The translations under genes and the position numbers were made by a program. A DNA stretch of 64,000 bases. Origin: Pseudomonas sp. ACM7. GTDB taxonomy: Bacteria > Pseudomonadota > Gammaproteobacteria > Pseudomonadales > Pseudomonadaceae. The stretch is from positions 2,678,436-2,742,435 of the forward strand of contig NZ_CP024866.1 in assembly GCF_004136015.1 (NCBI RefSeq). The letters run 5' to 3'. Below, piece by piece: positions 15,493 through 23,907 of this stretch. The notes beneath the pieces are model-generated. The model made no database searches. It worked only from the letters and a program-made list of their open reading frames with translations, and was not told the origin of the DNA. Positions within the stretch are counted from its first letter, which is position 1; each line of letters begins with the position of its first letter.

Positions 15493-16523
15493 GCCAGTCA
15501 CACACTCACGATCACGATGACCATACTGGCCACGATCACGGCCATGGCGGGCATCACCACGGACATCACCACCACGGTGATCCCCAAGAAGCTGGCCCGT
15601 TCCCATGGCGGCGAATGGGCTGGGCAGCGTTACTGGTGGCGTTCGCCATCGCGGCAGCAAGCCTGGTGCAAGTGCGTTCGGGGGAGGCCACGGTGATCAC
15701 GCGTTTCGGTAATCCGTCGCGGGTATTGTTGGAGCCGGGTCTTGGCTGGCGTTGGCCTGCTCCTTTTGAAGCGGCGATTCCTGTCGATCTGCGACTGCGC
15801 ACGACCTCGAGTGGTTTACAGGATGTGGGTACGCGGGACGGTTTGCGCATCATCGTTCAGGCTTACGTGGCCTGGCAGGTTCAGGGTGATCCGGACAACG
15901 TGCAACGCTTCATGCGCGCTGTACAGAATCAGCCGGACGAAGCAGCGCGGCAGATTCGTACGTTTGTGGGTTCGGCTCTGGAAACCACGGCCAGCAGTTT
16001 TGATCTGGCTAACCTGGTGAACACCGACGCCAACAAAGTACACATCGCTGATTTTGAAGCGCAACTGCGTCAGCAAATCGATCAGCAACTGCTCACGACT
16101 TATGGCGTGCGGGTGCTGCAAGTCGGCATCGAGCGACTGACCCTGCCGTCGGTAACCCTCACCGCTACGGTCGATCGCATGCGTGCCGAGCGTGAAACAA
16201 TCGCCACCGAACGCACGGCAATCGGTAAGCGCGAAGCGGCGCAAATCCGTTCCGCTGCCGAGCGTGACGCGCGCATCGTGCAGGCCGACGCCACGGTAAA
16301 AGCAGCGGACATCGAAGCACAATCGCGCGTCGAAGCCGCGCAGATTTACGGTCGCGCCTACGCCGGGTCGCCACAGCTGTACAACCTGCTGCGCTCCCTC
16401 GACACACTAGGCACGATCGTCACGCCCGGGACAAAACTGATTCTGCGCACCGATGCCGCGCCGTTTCGGGTGTTGGTTGACGGTCCGCCGACCCTTGATA
16501 ACAAGTCCGGGTCGCAGCCATGA
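15489..16523 (+). CDS. HflC/HflK-like SPFH protein with histidine-rich N-terminus
   Basis: A 344-residue protein. Residues 5-29 contain 14 histidines mixed with Asp and Gly (HTHDHDDHTGHDHGHGGHHH and on), a likely zinc- or other metal-binding tail on the cytoplasmic side. One membrane helix (WAALLVAFAIAAASLVQV) is followed by the SPFH domain (GEATVITRFGNPSRVLLEPGLGWRWPAPFEAAIPVDLRLRT) and a coiled-coil-rich tail (RAERETIATERTAIGKREAAQIRSAAERDARI) of the kind that forms HflKC cages. The start is a TTG that overlaps the previous TGA (TTGA), unusual but fixed by the overlap. It is the second of four coupled genes. Confidence 0.85.
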   Translation: MSQSHTHDHDDHTGHDHGHGGHHHGHHHHGDPQEAGPFPWRRMGWAALLVAFAIAAASLVQVRSGEATVITRFGNPSRVLLEPGLGWRWPAPFEAAIPVDLRLRTTSSGLQDVGTRDGLRIIVQAYVAWQVQGDPDNVQRFMRAVQNQPDEAARQIRTFVGSALETTASSFDLANLVNTDANKVHIADFEAQLRQQIDQQLLTTYGVRVLQVGIERLTLPSVTLTATVDRMRAERETIATERTAIGKREAAQIRSAAERDARIVQADATVKAADIEAQSRVEAAQIYGRAYAGSPQLYNLLRSLDTLGTIVTPGTKLILRTDAAPFRVLVDGPPTLDNKSGSQP

Positions 16524-17578
16524 AATTAGTTCCACGTGGAACAAATGAGTTAAGCAGTCCCTGGATTCAGGCGGGGCGCTTGGCTTTTTTGGCCCTTTAC
16601 GCCGTGACAGTGCTGGCTGCTTTGGCTTGGGCGTTCTCCAATGTACGGCAGATCGATCCGCAAAATCGCGCGGTGGTTTTGCACTTCGGCGCGCTGGATC
16701 GCATCCAGAATGCTGGCCTGCTGTTGGCTTGGCCGCGCCCGTTTGAGCAGGTGATTTTGTTGCCCGCGGCAGATCGAGTGATTGAGCGTCGGGTGGAAAA
16801 CCTGCTGCGCACAGATGCTGCGTTGCAGGCAGACCGAGTCGCGAGTTTCGCTACACCGATCAGCGATGCACTCGCCGGCTCCGGTTATTTGCTCACCGGT
16901 GACGCGGGCGTGGTGCAACTGGATGTGCGTGTTTTCTACAAAGTCACCGAGCCGTATGCCTTCGTCCTTCAAGACGAACATGTGTTGCCGGCACTCGATC
17001 GACTCGTCACCCGCAGCGCCGTGGCGCTCACGGCGGCACGAGATCTGGACACTATTCTGGTCGCTCGACCGGAGCTGATCGGCGCCGATAGTCAGGCTGC
17101 CGAACGCCGCGAACGCCTGCGCGGTGATCTGGTGCAAGCCATCAATCAGCGCCTGGCTGACTTGACCGCGACCGGGCTGGGGTTAGGCATTGAAGTGACG
17201 CGGGTCGACGTGCAATCGAGTCTGCCTGGCCCAGCGGTCAACGCTTTCAACGCGGTTCTGACCGCCAGTCAGCAAGCCGATAAAGCCGTGGCCAATGCTC
17301 GTACTGAAGCCGAGAAACTGACTCAGACCGCCAACGAACAAGCCGATCGCACGCTGCAAGTCGCTCACGCCCAAGGGAGCGAACGGCTGGCCAAAGCCTC
17401 GGCGGACACGGCCACGGTATTGAGCCTGGCCAAGGCGCAACAACAAGGGACCGACCCGCAAATGCTGCTGCGCATCTACCGCGAGCGGATGCCGAAGATT
17501 CTCGGTCAAGCCGGTTCGGTAACCACGGTCAATCCGAAAGACGATTCCCGCCTGATCATTCAGGGAGCTGCACAATGA
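16520..17578 (+). CDS. Third SPFH (HflK/C-like) protein of the operon
   Basis: A 352-residue membrane protein with one N-terminal helix (LAFLALYAVTVLAALAWAFSN), an SPFH domain starting at RQIDPQNRAVVLHFGALDRIQNAGLLLAWPRPFEQVILLP, and a helical tail (ASQQADKAVANARTEAEKLTQTANEQADRTLQVAHAQGSERLAKA). The SPFH core is more distant from HflK/HflC than the other two. Start and stop overlap both neighbours in ATGA steps, so its production is tied to that of the other subunits. Three different SPFH proteins in a row suggest a mixed ring or cage in the inner membrane. Confidence 0.8.
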   Translation: MKLVPRGTNELSSPWIQAGRLAFLALYAVTVLAALAWAFSNVRQIDPQNRAVVLHFGALDRIQNAGLLLAWPRPFEQVILLPAADRVIERRVENLLRTDAALQADRVASFATPISDALAGSGYLLTGDAGVVQLDVRVFYKVTEPYAFVLQDEHVLPALDRLVTRSAVALTAARDLDTILVARPELIGADSQAAERRERLRGDLVQAINQRLADLTATGLGLGIEVTRVDVQSSLPGPAVNAFNAVLTASQQADKAVANARTEAEKLTQTANEQADRTLQVAHAQGSERLAKASADTATVLSLAKAQQQGTDPQMLLRIYRERMPKILGQAGSVTTVNPKDDSRLIIQGAAQ

Positions 17579-19485
17579 CCACCCAAACTGCCGCCGCACC
17601 GAGCATGTTGTCCTCGGCTGAACAACGCAGCGCTGCCCGCCAATTGACCTTGGCCATGCTCGCATTGGGCCTGCTCGCGCTCGGCCTAACCTGGCGCTGG
17701 TTGTCGCCGGAGCAGACGGGCGTCAGTCAATTGCTGCTGGGCTTTGCTTCGTTATTGGTGGCCGTGCCCGTGATGCGTTCAGCCTGGTACAGCCTGCGTT
17801 ATCCGAGCCTGCACGGGATCACTGATCAATTGATCGCCCTGGCCATGCTCGGGGCGTGGGCCACGGGTGATCTGCTGACTGCGGCGTTGCTGCCAATCAT
17901 CATGATCTTCGGCCACGTGCTGGAAGAGCGCAGCGTGATCGGCTCACAGGAAGCGATTCGCGCCCTCGGCAAACTGACGCGCAGCCACGCGCGCAAAGTT
18001 CAGGCTGACGGCTCCATCGTCGAAGTCGATAACGGCACACTCAAGGCCGGCGACCTCGTCGAGGTGCGCGCGGGTGATCGGGTGCCGGCGGATGGTCGGG
18101 TGTTGTCCGGTCAGGCGAGCCTGGACACCGCTTCGATTACTGGCGAATCGGTGCCGATGGAGGCGGGCGTCGGCATGCAAGTCTTCGGCGGCGCGATCAA
18201 CCTCGACGGTCTGCTGCGCATCGAAGTGACTCGCACCGGCAATGAATCGACCCTCGGCAAAGTCATCGCGCTGATGCAAAGTGCCGAGCGTTCCAAACCC
18301 CCGATCACGCGTTTGCTGGAACGCTACGCCGGCAGCTACATGGTGCTGGTGTTGCTGCTGGCCGCCGTGACCTGGTTCGTCACTAACGATGCTCAGGCAA
18401 TGCTCGCGGTGTTGGTGGCGGCCTGTCCTTGTGCGCTGGTGTTGTCGGCACCGGCCACTGCGATTGCCGGGGTGGCGGTGGCGGCTCGGCATGGGATTCT
18501 GATTCGCAGCTCCGCGTTCCTCGAAGAGTTGGCAGACCTGACTTCACTGGTGGTCGACAAGACCGGAACCCTGACCTTCGGCACCTTGCGTTTGCAATCC
18601 ATCGATAGTCCGTTTGAGGATCGCAGTCACGTCCTGAAACTCGCTGCCAGCCTCGGTTCTGCCAGCAGTCATCCGGTCAGCCGCGCGCTCGCCGGGTTGG
18701 TCACCCAGGAACATTTTCTGCTGCTCTCTGACATCCACGAGCGCCAGGGGCTGGGCGTGGTGGCGATGACGGAGCAGGGCGAGGCGGCGCTCGGTCGTCC
18801 GGAGCTGTTCGCGCAATTGGGCATCGCCACTTCAAGTGTTCCCGACCACGATGGCCCGATTGCCGGGCTGGCGCTCAACGGTGAATTCCTCGCCTGGCTA
18901 TTGCTGGCCGACAGCGTCAAACCCGAGGCTCGATTCGCTTTGAGCGAGCTGCGTGAATTGGGGTTGGGCAGGCAGTTACTGCTGACAGGTGATCGGCAAA
19001 GCGTCGCGCACACATTGGCGCGAGATGTCGGGATCAGCGACGTTGAAGCGCAAGCGTTACCGGAGGACAAACTCAATCGCGTGCTGAAGGAAATCGGCAG
19101 TGGCTTCCGGCCGATGGTCGTGGGAGATGGGATCAACGATTCGCTGGCGCTCAAAGCCGGTGTAGTCGGCGTGGCGATGGGCGCGGGCGGGGCGGACATC
19201 GCGCTGGCTTCGGCCGACATCGTCCTGATTGGCAGCGACCTGCGTCGACTCGGCACATGTGTGCGCTTGAGTCGCCAATGTCGGCAGACGTTGCAGGTTA
19301 ACGTGATCATCGGTCTGGGCTGGACGCTGGCGATTGTAGCCTTCGCCGCCTTCGGCTGGCTCGGTGCTGCGGGCGCGATGATTGCCGCACTGTTGCACAA
19401 CTTCAGCACCTTGCTGGTGTTGGGGAACGCCGGGCGTTTACTGCGTTTTCAGGAACCATTGCTCAAGCTTGAGGATGAGGATTGA
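17575..19485 (+). CDS. P1B-type heavy-metal-transporting ATPase without N-terminal metal-binding domain
   Basis: A 636-residue pump. Visible motifs are the actuator TGES (residues 189-192), the membrane metal-site CPC (284-286), the phosphorylated Asp328 in DKTGT, the SSHPVS motif of heavy-metal ATPases, and the hinge GDGIND. The N-terminus lacks the usual CxxC metal-binding domain. The last membrane region reads AALLHNFSTLLVLGN, with His-Asn where zinc/cadmium pumps carry an Asp-Gly-type motif, so the metal cannot be assigned safely. ATP drives metal export from the cytoplasm. It is the last gene of a four-gene overlapping operon with three SPFH proteins, one of them His-rich; a joint metal-handling complex is an inference. 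Confidence 0.9.
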   Translation: MTTQTAAAPSMLSSAEQRSAARQLTLAMLALGLLALGLTWRWLSPEQTGVSQLLLGFASLLVAVPVMRSAWYSLRYPSLHGITDQLIALAMLGAWATGDLLTAALLPIIMIFGHVLEERSVIGSQEAIRALGKLTRSHARKVQADGSIVEVDNGTLKAGDLVEVRAGDRVPADGRVLSGQASLDTASITGESVPMEAGVGMQVFGGAINLDGLLRIEVTRTGNESTLGKVIALMQSAERSKPPITRLLERYAGSYMVLVLLLAAVTWFVTNDAQAMLAVLVAACPCALVLSAPATAIAGVAVAARHGILIRSSAFLEELADLTSLVVDKTGTLTFGTLRLQSIDSPFEDRSHVLKLAASLGSASSHPVSRALAGLVTQEHFLLLSDIHERQGLGVVAMTEQGEAALGRPELFAQLGIATSSVPDHDGPIAGLALNGEFLAWLLLADSVKPEARFALSELRELGLGRQLLLTGDRQSVAHTLARDVGISDVEAQALPEDKLNRVLKEIGSGFRPMVVGDGINDSLALKAGVVGVAMGAGGADIALASADIVLIGSDLRRLGTCVRLSRQCRQTLQVNVIIGLGWTLAIVAFAAFGWLGAAGAMIAALLHNFSTLLVLGNAGRLLRFQEPLLKLEDED

Positions 19486-19711
19486 GTACGCCGGGTGAAT
19501 GCTCTAAACAGCGGGATCACGGTCGATTTCAAGTTTGCAGAACTGTACGACGAATTCGTAGTCATCTAGGTGAGGGCAATCAATTTTGTGAATTCGCGAC
19601 GGTGGGTTCGAGCGTTACGAATCATAGAAAAGGGCATTAATTCGATAGCCAGCTATTTTTCAAGGATGGTCTACCCTCACATCAGACGTCTGAAACAAAG
19701 AGGGACTATCC

Positions 19712-20896
19712 ATGCTCGCGCACCTTCCTCCGGCCTTACAGAATCTGCAGATACCGCTACGCCTGCGACTCTGGGACGGCCATGAATTCAACCTGGGGCC
19801 GACGCCCAGCGTCACGATTGTGGTCAAGGACCCACAAATGGTTACCCAGTTCACTCATCCAAGCCTGGACGCGCTCGGAGCGGCGTTTGTCGAAGGCAAA
19901 CTTGAGCTGGAAGGTTCCATCAGTGAGGTGATTCGCGTCTGTGATGAATGGAGCCAGGCGTTGCTTGGAGACCAGGATAGTCAGCCAGTGCGCACCGCTC
20001 ACGACAAGGAGACCGACGCCAAAGCGATTTCCTACCACTACGACCTTTCCAACGCGTTTTATCAGCTGTGGCTCGACAGTGACATGGCGTATTCCTGCGC
20101 CTATTTCGAGACCGGCAGTGAAACCCTGGAGCAAGCCCAGCAAGCCAAATTCCGCCACCTGTGCCGCAAGCTACGGCTGCAACCAGGGGAATACTTGCTG
20201 GATGTCGGTTGCGGTTGGGGCGGACTGGCGCGGTATGCGGCTCGGGAGTTTGGCGCGAAGGTGTTCGGAATCACACTCAGTAAAGAGCAACTGGCACTTG
20301 CCCGTGAACGGGTGACTGCCGAAGGCCTGGACGATCTGGTCGAACTGCAACTGCTCGACTACCGCGACCTGCCTCAGGACGGTCGTTTCGACAAAGTGGT
20401 CAGTGTCGGCATGTTCGAACACGTAGGCCACGCCAATCTGGCCGAGTACTGTAAGACCTTGTTCGGTGCGGTGAAAGAGGGCGGCCTGGTGATGAACCAC
20501 GGGATCACCGCCAAGCACATCGATGGCCGTCCGGTGGGGCGCGGTGTTGGCGAATTCATCGAGAAGTATGTGTTCCCCAATGGCGAGCTGCCGCATCTGT
20601 CGATGATCTCTGCCGAGATCAGTGAAGCAGGGCTGGAGATCGTCGACGTCGAGAGTCTGCGCCTGCACTACGCGCGTACCCTGGACCACTGGAGCGAACG
20701 CCTGGAGGACAATCTGGAAGCGGCTTCCCGGCTGGTGCCAGAGCAGGCCTTACGGATCTGGCGGTTGTACCTGGCGGGATGCGCTTACGCGTTCGCCAAG
20801 GGCTGGATCAATCTGCACCAGATTCTCGCGGTGAAAGCCCACCCCGATGGCAGCCATGAACTGCCATGGACTCGCGACGATATCTATACACCTTAA
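19712..20896 (+). CDS. cfa: Cyclopropane-fatty-acyl-phospholipid synthase family protein
   Basis: A 394-residue SAM-dependent enzyme that converts unsaturated acyl chains of membrane phospholipids to cyclopropane rings. The SAM-binding motif [17 protein letters not shown] is near residue 165, followed by the family motifs [12 protein letters not shown] and [13 protein letters not shown]. The N-terminal part (about 1-120) is the lipid-binding domain. The ribosome site AAAGAGGGA lies 8 bases upstream. The 226-base gap before it has no gene. It ends by overlapping the convergent cardiolipin synthase gene by 4 bases. Together with cls it forms a membrane-lipid remodelling pair. Confidence 0.9.
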   Translation: MLAHLPPALQNLQIPLRLRLWDGHEFNLGPTPSVTIVVKDPQMVTQFTHPSLDALGAAFVEGKLELEGSISEVIRVCDEWSQALLGDQDSQPVRTAHDKETDAKAISYHYDLSNAFYQLWLDSDMAYSCAYFETGSETLEQAQQAKFRHLCRKLRLQPGEYLLDVGCGWGGLARYAAREFGAKVFGITLSKEQLALARERVTAEGLDDLVELQLLDYRDLPQDGRFDKVVSVGMFEHVGHANLAEYCKTLFGAVKEGGLVMNHGITAKHIDGRPVGRGVGEFIEKYVFPNGELPHLSMISAEISEAGLEIVDVESLRLHYARTLDHWSERLEDNLEAASRLVPEQALRIWRLYLAGCAYAFAKGWINLHQILAVKAHPDGSHELPWTRDDIYTP

Positions 20897-22332
20897 AGAA
20901 TCGGTGAAATAAGCCGGGCGATCCGCATGCCGACCTGTTGCAGGCGGCGGGTCTCCCGGCTTTCTTCTTTGGCGATCTCGTGCGCATGGGCGAAGTCATC
21001 ATTGAGCATCTGTTCTACTTCGGCGGCAAACGCGCTGTCGACCGTCAACAACATCACTTCAAAATTCAGCCGGAACGAGCGGTTGTCCAGATTGGCACTG
21101 CCAATGGCGCTGATTTCGCTGTCGATCAACACCACTTTCTGATGCAGGAATCCCGGCTCGTAGCGGAACACCCGCACGCCGGCGCGCACGGCTTCGAAGG
21201 CATATAGGCTGGAGGCGGCGTAGACGATTCGGTGATCCGGTCGCGAGGGCAGCAGCAGCCGCACATCCACGCCTCGTAGAACCGCCAGTCTTAATGCAGC
21301 GAATACGGCTTCGTCGGGGATGAAATAAGGGCTGGTGATCCACACCCGCTCGGTGGCGGCATGGATGGCTTCGACGAAGAATAACGAACAGGTTTCGTAG
21401 GAATCCGCCGGACCGCTGGCGAGCAATTGGCAGAGCACGCCGTCGTCCGGGTAAACGTCCGGCAGGATCAGCGGGGGTAACGACCGCGCTGCCCAGAACC
21501 AGTCTTCGGCGAAAGACTCTTGCATGCAGGCCACCACTGGCCCGCGTACTTGCACATGGGTATCGCGCCACGGCGCCAGGGGTGGTTTCTCGCCCATGTA
21601 TTCGTCGCCGACGTTGTGTCCACCGACGAAGCCCAGTACTCCATCAACCACCACAATCTTGCGGTGGTTGCGGAAGTTGATCTGGAAGCGGTTGAGCCAG
21701 CCGCTACGGGACGCAAAGGCTTTGACCTCGACGCCGGCATCGCGCAGCGGCTGAACGTAACTGTGAGGCAGGGAATGGCTGCCGATGCGGTCGTACAACA
21801 AATAAACCGCCACGCCTTCGGCGGCTTTCTGCAGTAGCAAGGTTTGCAGGCGTTGACCGAGGCGATCGTCGTGGATGATGAAAAACTGAATCAACACTGC
21901 TTCCTTCGCGTTGCTGATGGCGTCAAAAATGGCGTTGAAGGTGGCCTGGCCGTCGATCAGCAAACGCACTTCGTTGTTCGCCAGGCACGGCATGCGTCCC
22001 AGTTTCGGCATGGCCCTCAAGGACGCGTAAGCATTTGAGGCGCGAGCGGTCAGCGCCTCTTCTACCCAAGGGCGCCAGTTGAGCTCGGAGATAGCCTTGC
22101 GCATTTCTTCGTTGGCCTGGCGCCGAGCCTTGATGTAGCCATCGAAGGTACTGCGGCCGAAGACTAGATAGGGGATGAGCGTGAGGTAGGGAATAAACAG
22201 CAACGACAGGGCCCAGGCGATCGATCCCTGGGCGGTCCGGACGGTGAGCACGGCGTGGATGGCAGCGATCAGGCCCAACGTGTGAAGCAGTGCAATCATG
22301 TAGCCGAAAATAGGCGGTCCAAAGTAATCCAT
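20893..22332 (-). CDS. cls: Cardiolipin synthase (phospholipase D family)
   Basis: A 479-residue inner-membrane enzyme that joins two phosphatidylglycerol molecules into cardiolipin. Two N-terminal membrane helices ([46 protein letters not shown]) are followed by two PLD catalytic motifs, HRKIVVVDG and HQKVVLIDS. The length equals that of ClsA-type enzymes. ATG 22332 (MDYFG) is chosen because AAGG lies 7 bases upstream; the open frame starts 9 codons earlier. Convergent with cfa and overlapping its end. Confidence 0.92.
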   Translation of the reverse strand: MDYFGPPIFGYMIALLHTLGLIAAIHAVLTVRTAQGSIAWALSLLFIPYLTLIPYLVFGRSTFDGYIKARRQANEEMRKAISELNWRPWVEEALTARASNAYASLRAMPKLGRMPCLANNEVRLLIDGQATFNAIFDAISNAKEAVLIQFFIIHDDRLGQRLQTLLLQKAAEGVAVYLLYDRIGSHSLPHSYVQPLRDAGVEVKAFASRSGWLNRFQINFRNHRKIVVVDGVLGFVGGHNVGDEYMGEKPPLAPWRDTHVQVRGPVVACMQESFAEDWFWAARSLPPLILPDVYPDDGVLCQLLASGPADSYETCSLFFVEAIHAATERVWITSPYFIPDEAVFAALRLAVLRGVDVRLLLPSRPDHRIVYAASSLYAFEAVRAGVRVFRYEPGFLHQKVVLIDSEISAIGSANLDNRSFRLNFEVMLLTVDSAFAAEVEQMLNDDFAHAHEIAKEESRETRRLQQVGMRIARLISPIL

Positions 22333-22463
22333 GGGGCAGCCTTGCTCCTGAAGATTCAATGCTTAACAGACCATGTTCCGTGCAGAATGTCGCTATTTAA
22401 TTGGCCCATGAACCGAAGCCACTGGCTGACGTCTAACGGCCACAACTGATCAGGAGTTACTCG

Positions 22464-22985
22464 ATGAACGTTCGTCTGCTGGGTTTGGCCATGGCTATTG
22501 GTTTGTCACTTCCTGTGGCCGCTCAGGCGCAGATGCTGCAGCCCGGCTTGTGGGAATTGACCACAAGCAACATGAAGGTCGATGACCAGAATCTCCCGGA
22601 TTTGCAGCTGATCCTTGGCCAGTTGCAGGGCCAGATGACCCCGGCACAGCGTGCGCAGCTGGAGAAGCAGGGCATCACCATGGGCGGCAAGGGGATTCGG
22701 GCTTGCCTGACGCCGGAACAGGTGAAGAGCGACGACATTCCGCTGACCGATCCACAGTCGGGCTGCAAGCAGGAAATCACTGATCGCAGCGGGAATCAGT
22801 GGAAATTCCGCTTCAGCTGTCCGAAAGCGCAGGGCACCGGTGTCGCCACTTTCCTCAATGATCGTGAGTTCACCACCAAGGTTAATGGCACGTTCAACGC
22901 CACCGGCATTCAGCAGAAGGGCAGCCTCGATAGCCGCGCCGTGTGGTTGGGGCAGGATTGCGGGACCGTCAAGCCAAGAGCTTAA
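22464..22985 (+). CDS. Exported DUF3617 family protein
   Basis: A 173-residue protein with a clear signal peptide (LGLAMAIGLSLPVAAQAQ). The mature part begins LQPGLWELTTSNMKV, the hallmark of DUF3617, a family of small periplasmic beta-rich proteins of unknown role. Four cysteines (ACLTPEQ, GCKQE, SCPKAQG, DCGTV) probably form two disulfides. The gene is a single unit with a good ribosome site (AGGAG) and is convergent with the zinc-starvation operon, which ends in a REP-like palindrome just behind it. Confidence 0.85.
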   Translation: MNVRLLGLAMAIGLSLPVAAQAQMLQPGLWELTTSNMKVDDQNLPDLQLILGQLQGQMTPAQRAQLEKQGITMGGKGIRACLTPEQVKSDDIPLTDPQSGCKQEITDRSGNQWKFRFSCPKAQGTGVATFLNDREFTTKVNGTFNATGIQQKGSLDSRAVWLGQDCGTVKPRA

Positions 22986-22996
22986 AAGTCCGTCAG

Positions 22997-23035
22997 CAGG
23001 CCCGCGCCCTACATGACTATGTGGGAGCGGGCCTG
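22997..23035. repeat. REP-like palindrome at the end of the zinc operon
   Basis: CAGGCCCGCGCCC and GTGGGAGCGGGCCTG are inverted around TACATGACTA. The right half forms the last codons of the ThrRS paralogue on the minus strand, so gene and repeat overlap. It may also end transcription of the two convergent genes. Confidence 0.6.
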
Positions 23036-23890
23036 ATTCAACCACTCACACACCATATCAACACCCATCCTCCCGAAGTCTTCCCCTGTGCGGCTGCGCA
23101 CACTGACAAACCCGCCTGCTTTTTCTTTCTCCCCGATCACCACCAGATACGGCACGTGCTGACTGTGCTCGCGAATCTTTTGGCGGACTTTCTCGTGACG
23201 CAGATCCGCACGGGCGCGCACGCCGCTTCGACGCAATGCCTCGGTTACCGACTGCGCGTAATCCGCCTGACGTTGGTCCATGCTGACGATCATGACGTGT
23301 GGCGGTGTCCGCCAGTTATCAAGCTCCTGTTGGCAGGACCAGCACGTACCGTATATCCGTTGCGGCAACGTACTGCTGATGTGGTCGAGGGTGAACGCTT
23401 GCAGCACTCTGGTCGCGGGGACATGCGGGCCAGCGGTCGTAGATTCGACGTTCCCCAGGCGGTACAGCGGCGTCTTTCCTTGACGGCGAATCGAGTGATT
23501 GGTCGCCGCCAGAGCCTGCATGCGGGCTTCGATCAGTGGCAGGTCTGCGGGCGTTAAGGATCGCTCGACAGAAAACTCATGAAAGAACCCGTCGCCCAGC
23601 GCCGTTCCTGCGTGCAGTTGCACCTGTGGATGAAGTTGTTTAACGGCCAAGGCCAGCATCAGTGCACAGGAGCGTCGCAGGATCTCCAGCCCATCGGGCT
23701 CTTGAGGCGTGACGATGTTGACCCGGGCATCGGCCTCGATCATGAACTCACAGTCCACCAAGATGCCGTCCACTCGGCCGGCCACCGCCGCTTTTGCCAG
23801 CCCGGGTCCGATACTCGCGGCGAGCTCGTACACCGACAGTGGCTGGTCGTATTCACGCAATGAACCATCGCTCAGGGTGATGTGAATCAT
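23009..23890 (-). CDS. Truncated threonyl-tRNA synthetase paralogue lacking the catalytic core
   Basis: A 293-residue protein. Residues 1-62 are a TGS domain, about 65-190 resemble the N2 editing domain (SCALMLALAVKQLHP, GFFHEF, AGPHVPATR, PQRIYGTCW), and about 195-290 are the anticodon-binding domain (PPHVMIVSMDQRQADYA, RADLRHEKVRQKIREH, VPYLVVIGEKE). The class II catalytic core that should lie between editing and anticodon domains is absent, with its zinc ligands. In the editing part the His pair of ThrRS is Leu77 and Leu81, and the Cys of CRGPH is Thr152; only His156 remains. So it cannot charge tRNA by itself and probably binds no zinc. It is the last gene of the zinc operon. Role unknown; a regulatory or editing-linked tRNA binder is possible. 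Confidence 0.8.
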   Translation of the reverse strand: MIHITLSDGSLREYDQPLSVYELAASIGPGLAKAAVAGRVDGILVDCEFMIEADARVNIVTPQEPDGLEILRRSCALMLALAVKQLHPQVQLHAGTALGDGFFHEFSVERSLTPADLPLIEARMQALAATNHSIRRQGKTPLYRLGNVESTTAGPHVPATRVLQAFTLDHISSTLPQRIYGTCWSCQQELDNWRTPPHVMIVSMDQRQADYAQSVTEALRRSGVRARADLRHEKVRQKIREHSQHVPYLVVIGEKEKAGGFVSVRSRTGEDFGRMGVDMVCEWLNQARSHIVM

Positions 23891-23907
23891 GTCGGTGCTC
23901 TCGAGTG

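Noticed and set aside
14494..15660. A 388-residue open frame antisense to the first SPFH gene
   Set aside because: Shadow; the plus-strand gene has membrane helices, SPFH motifs and overlaps with its neighbours.
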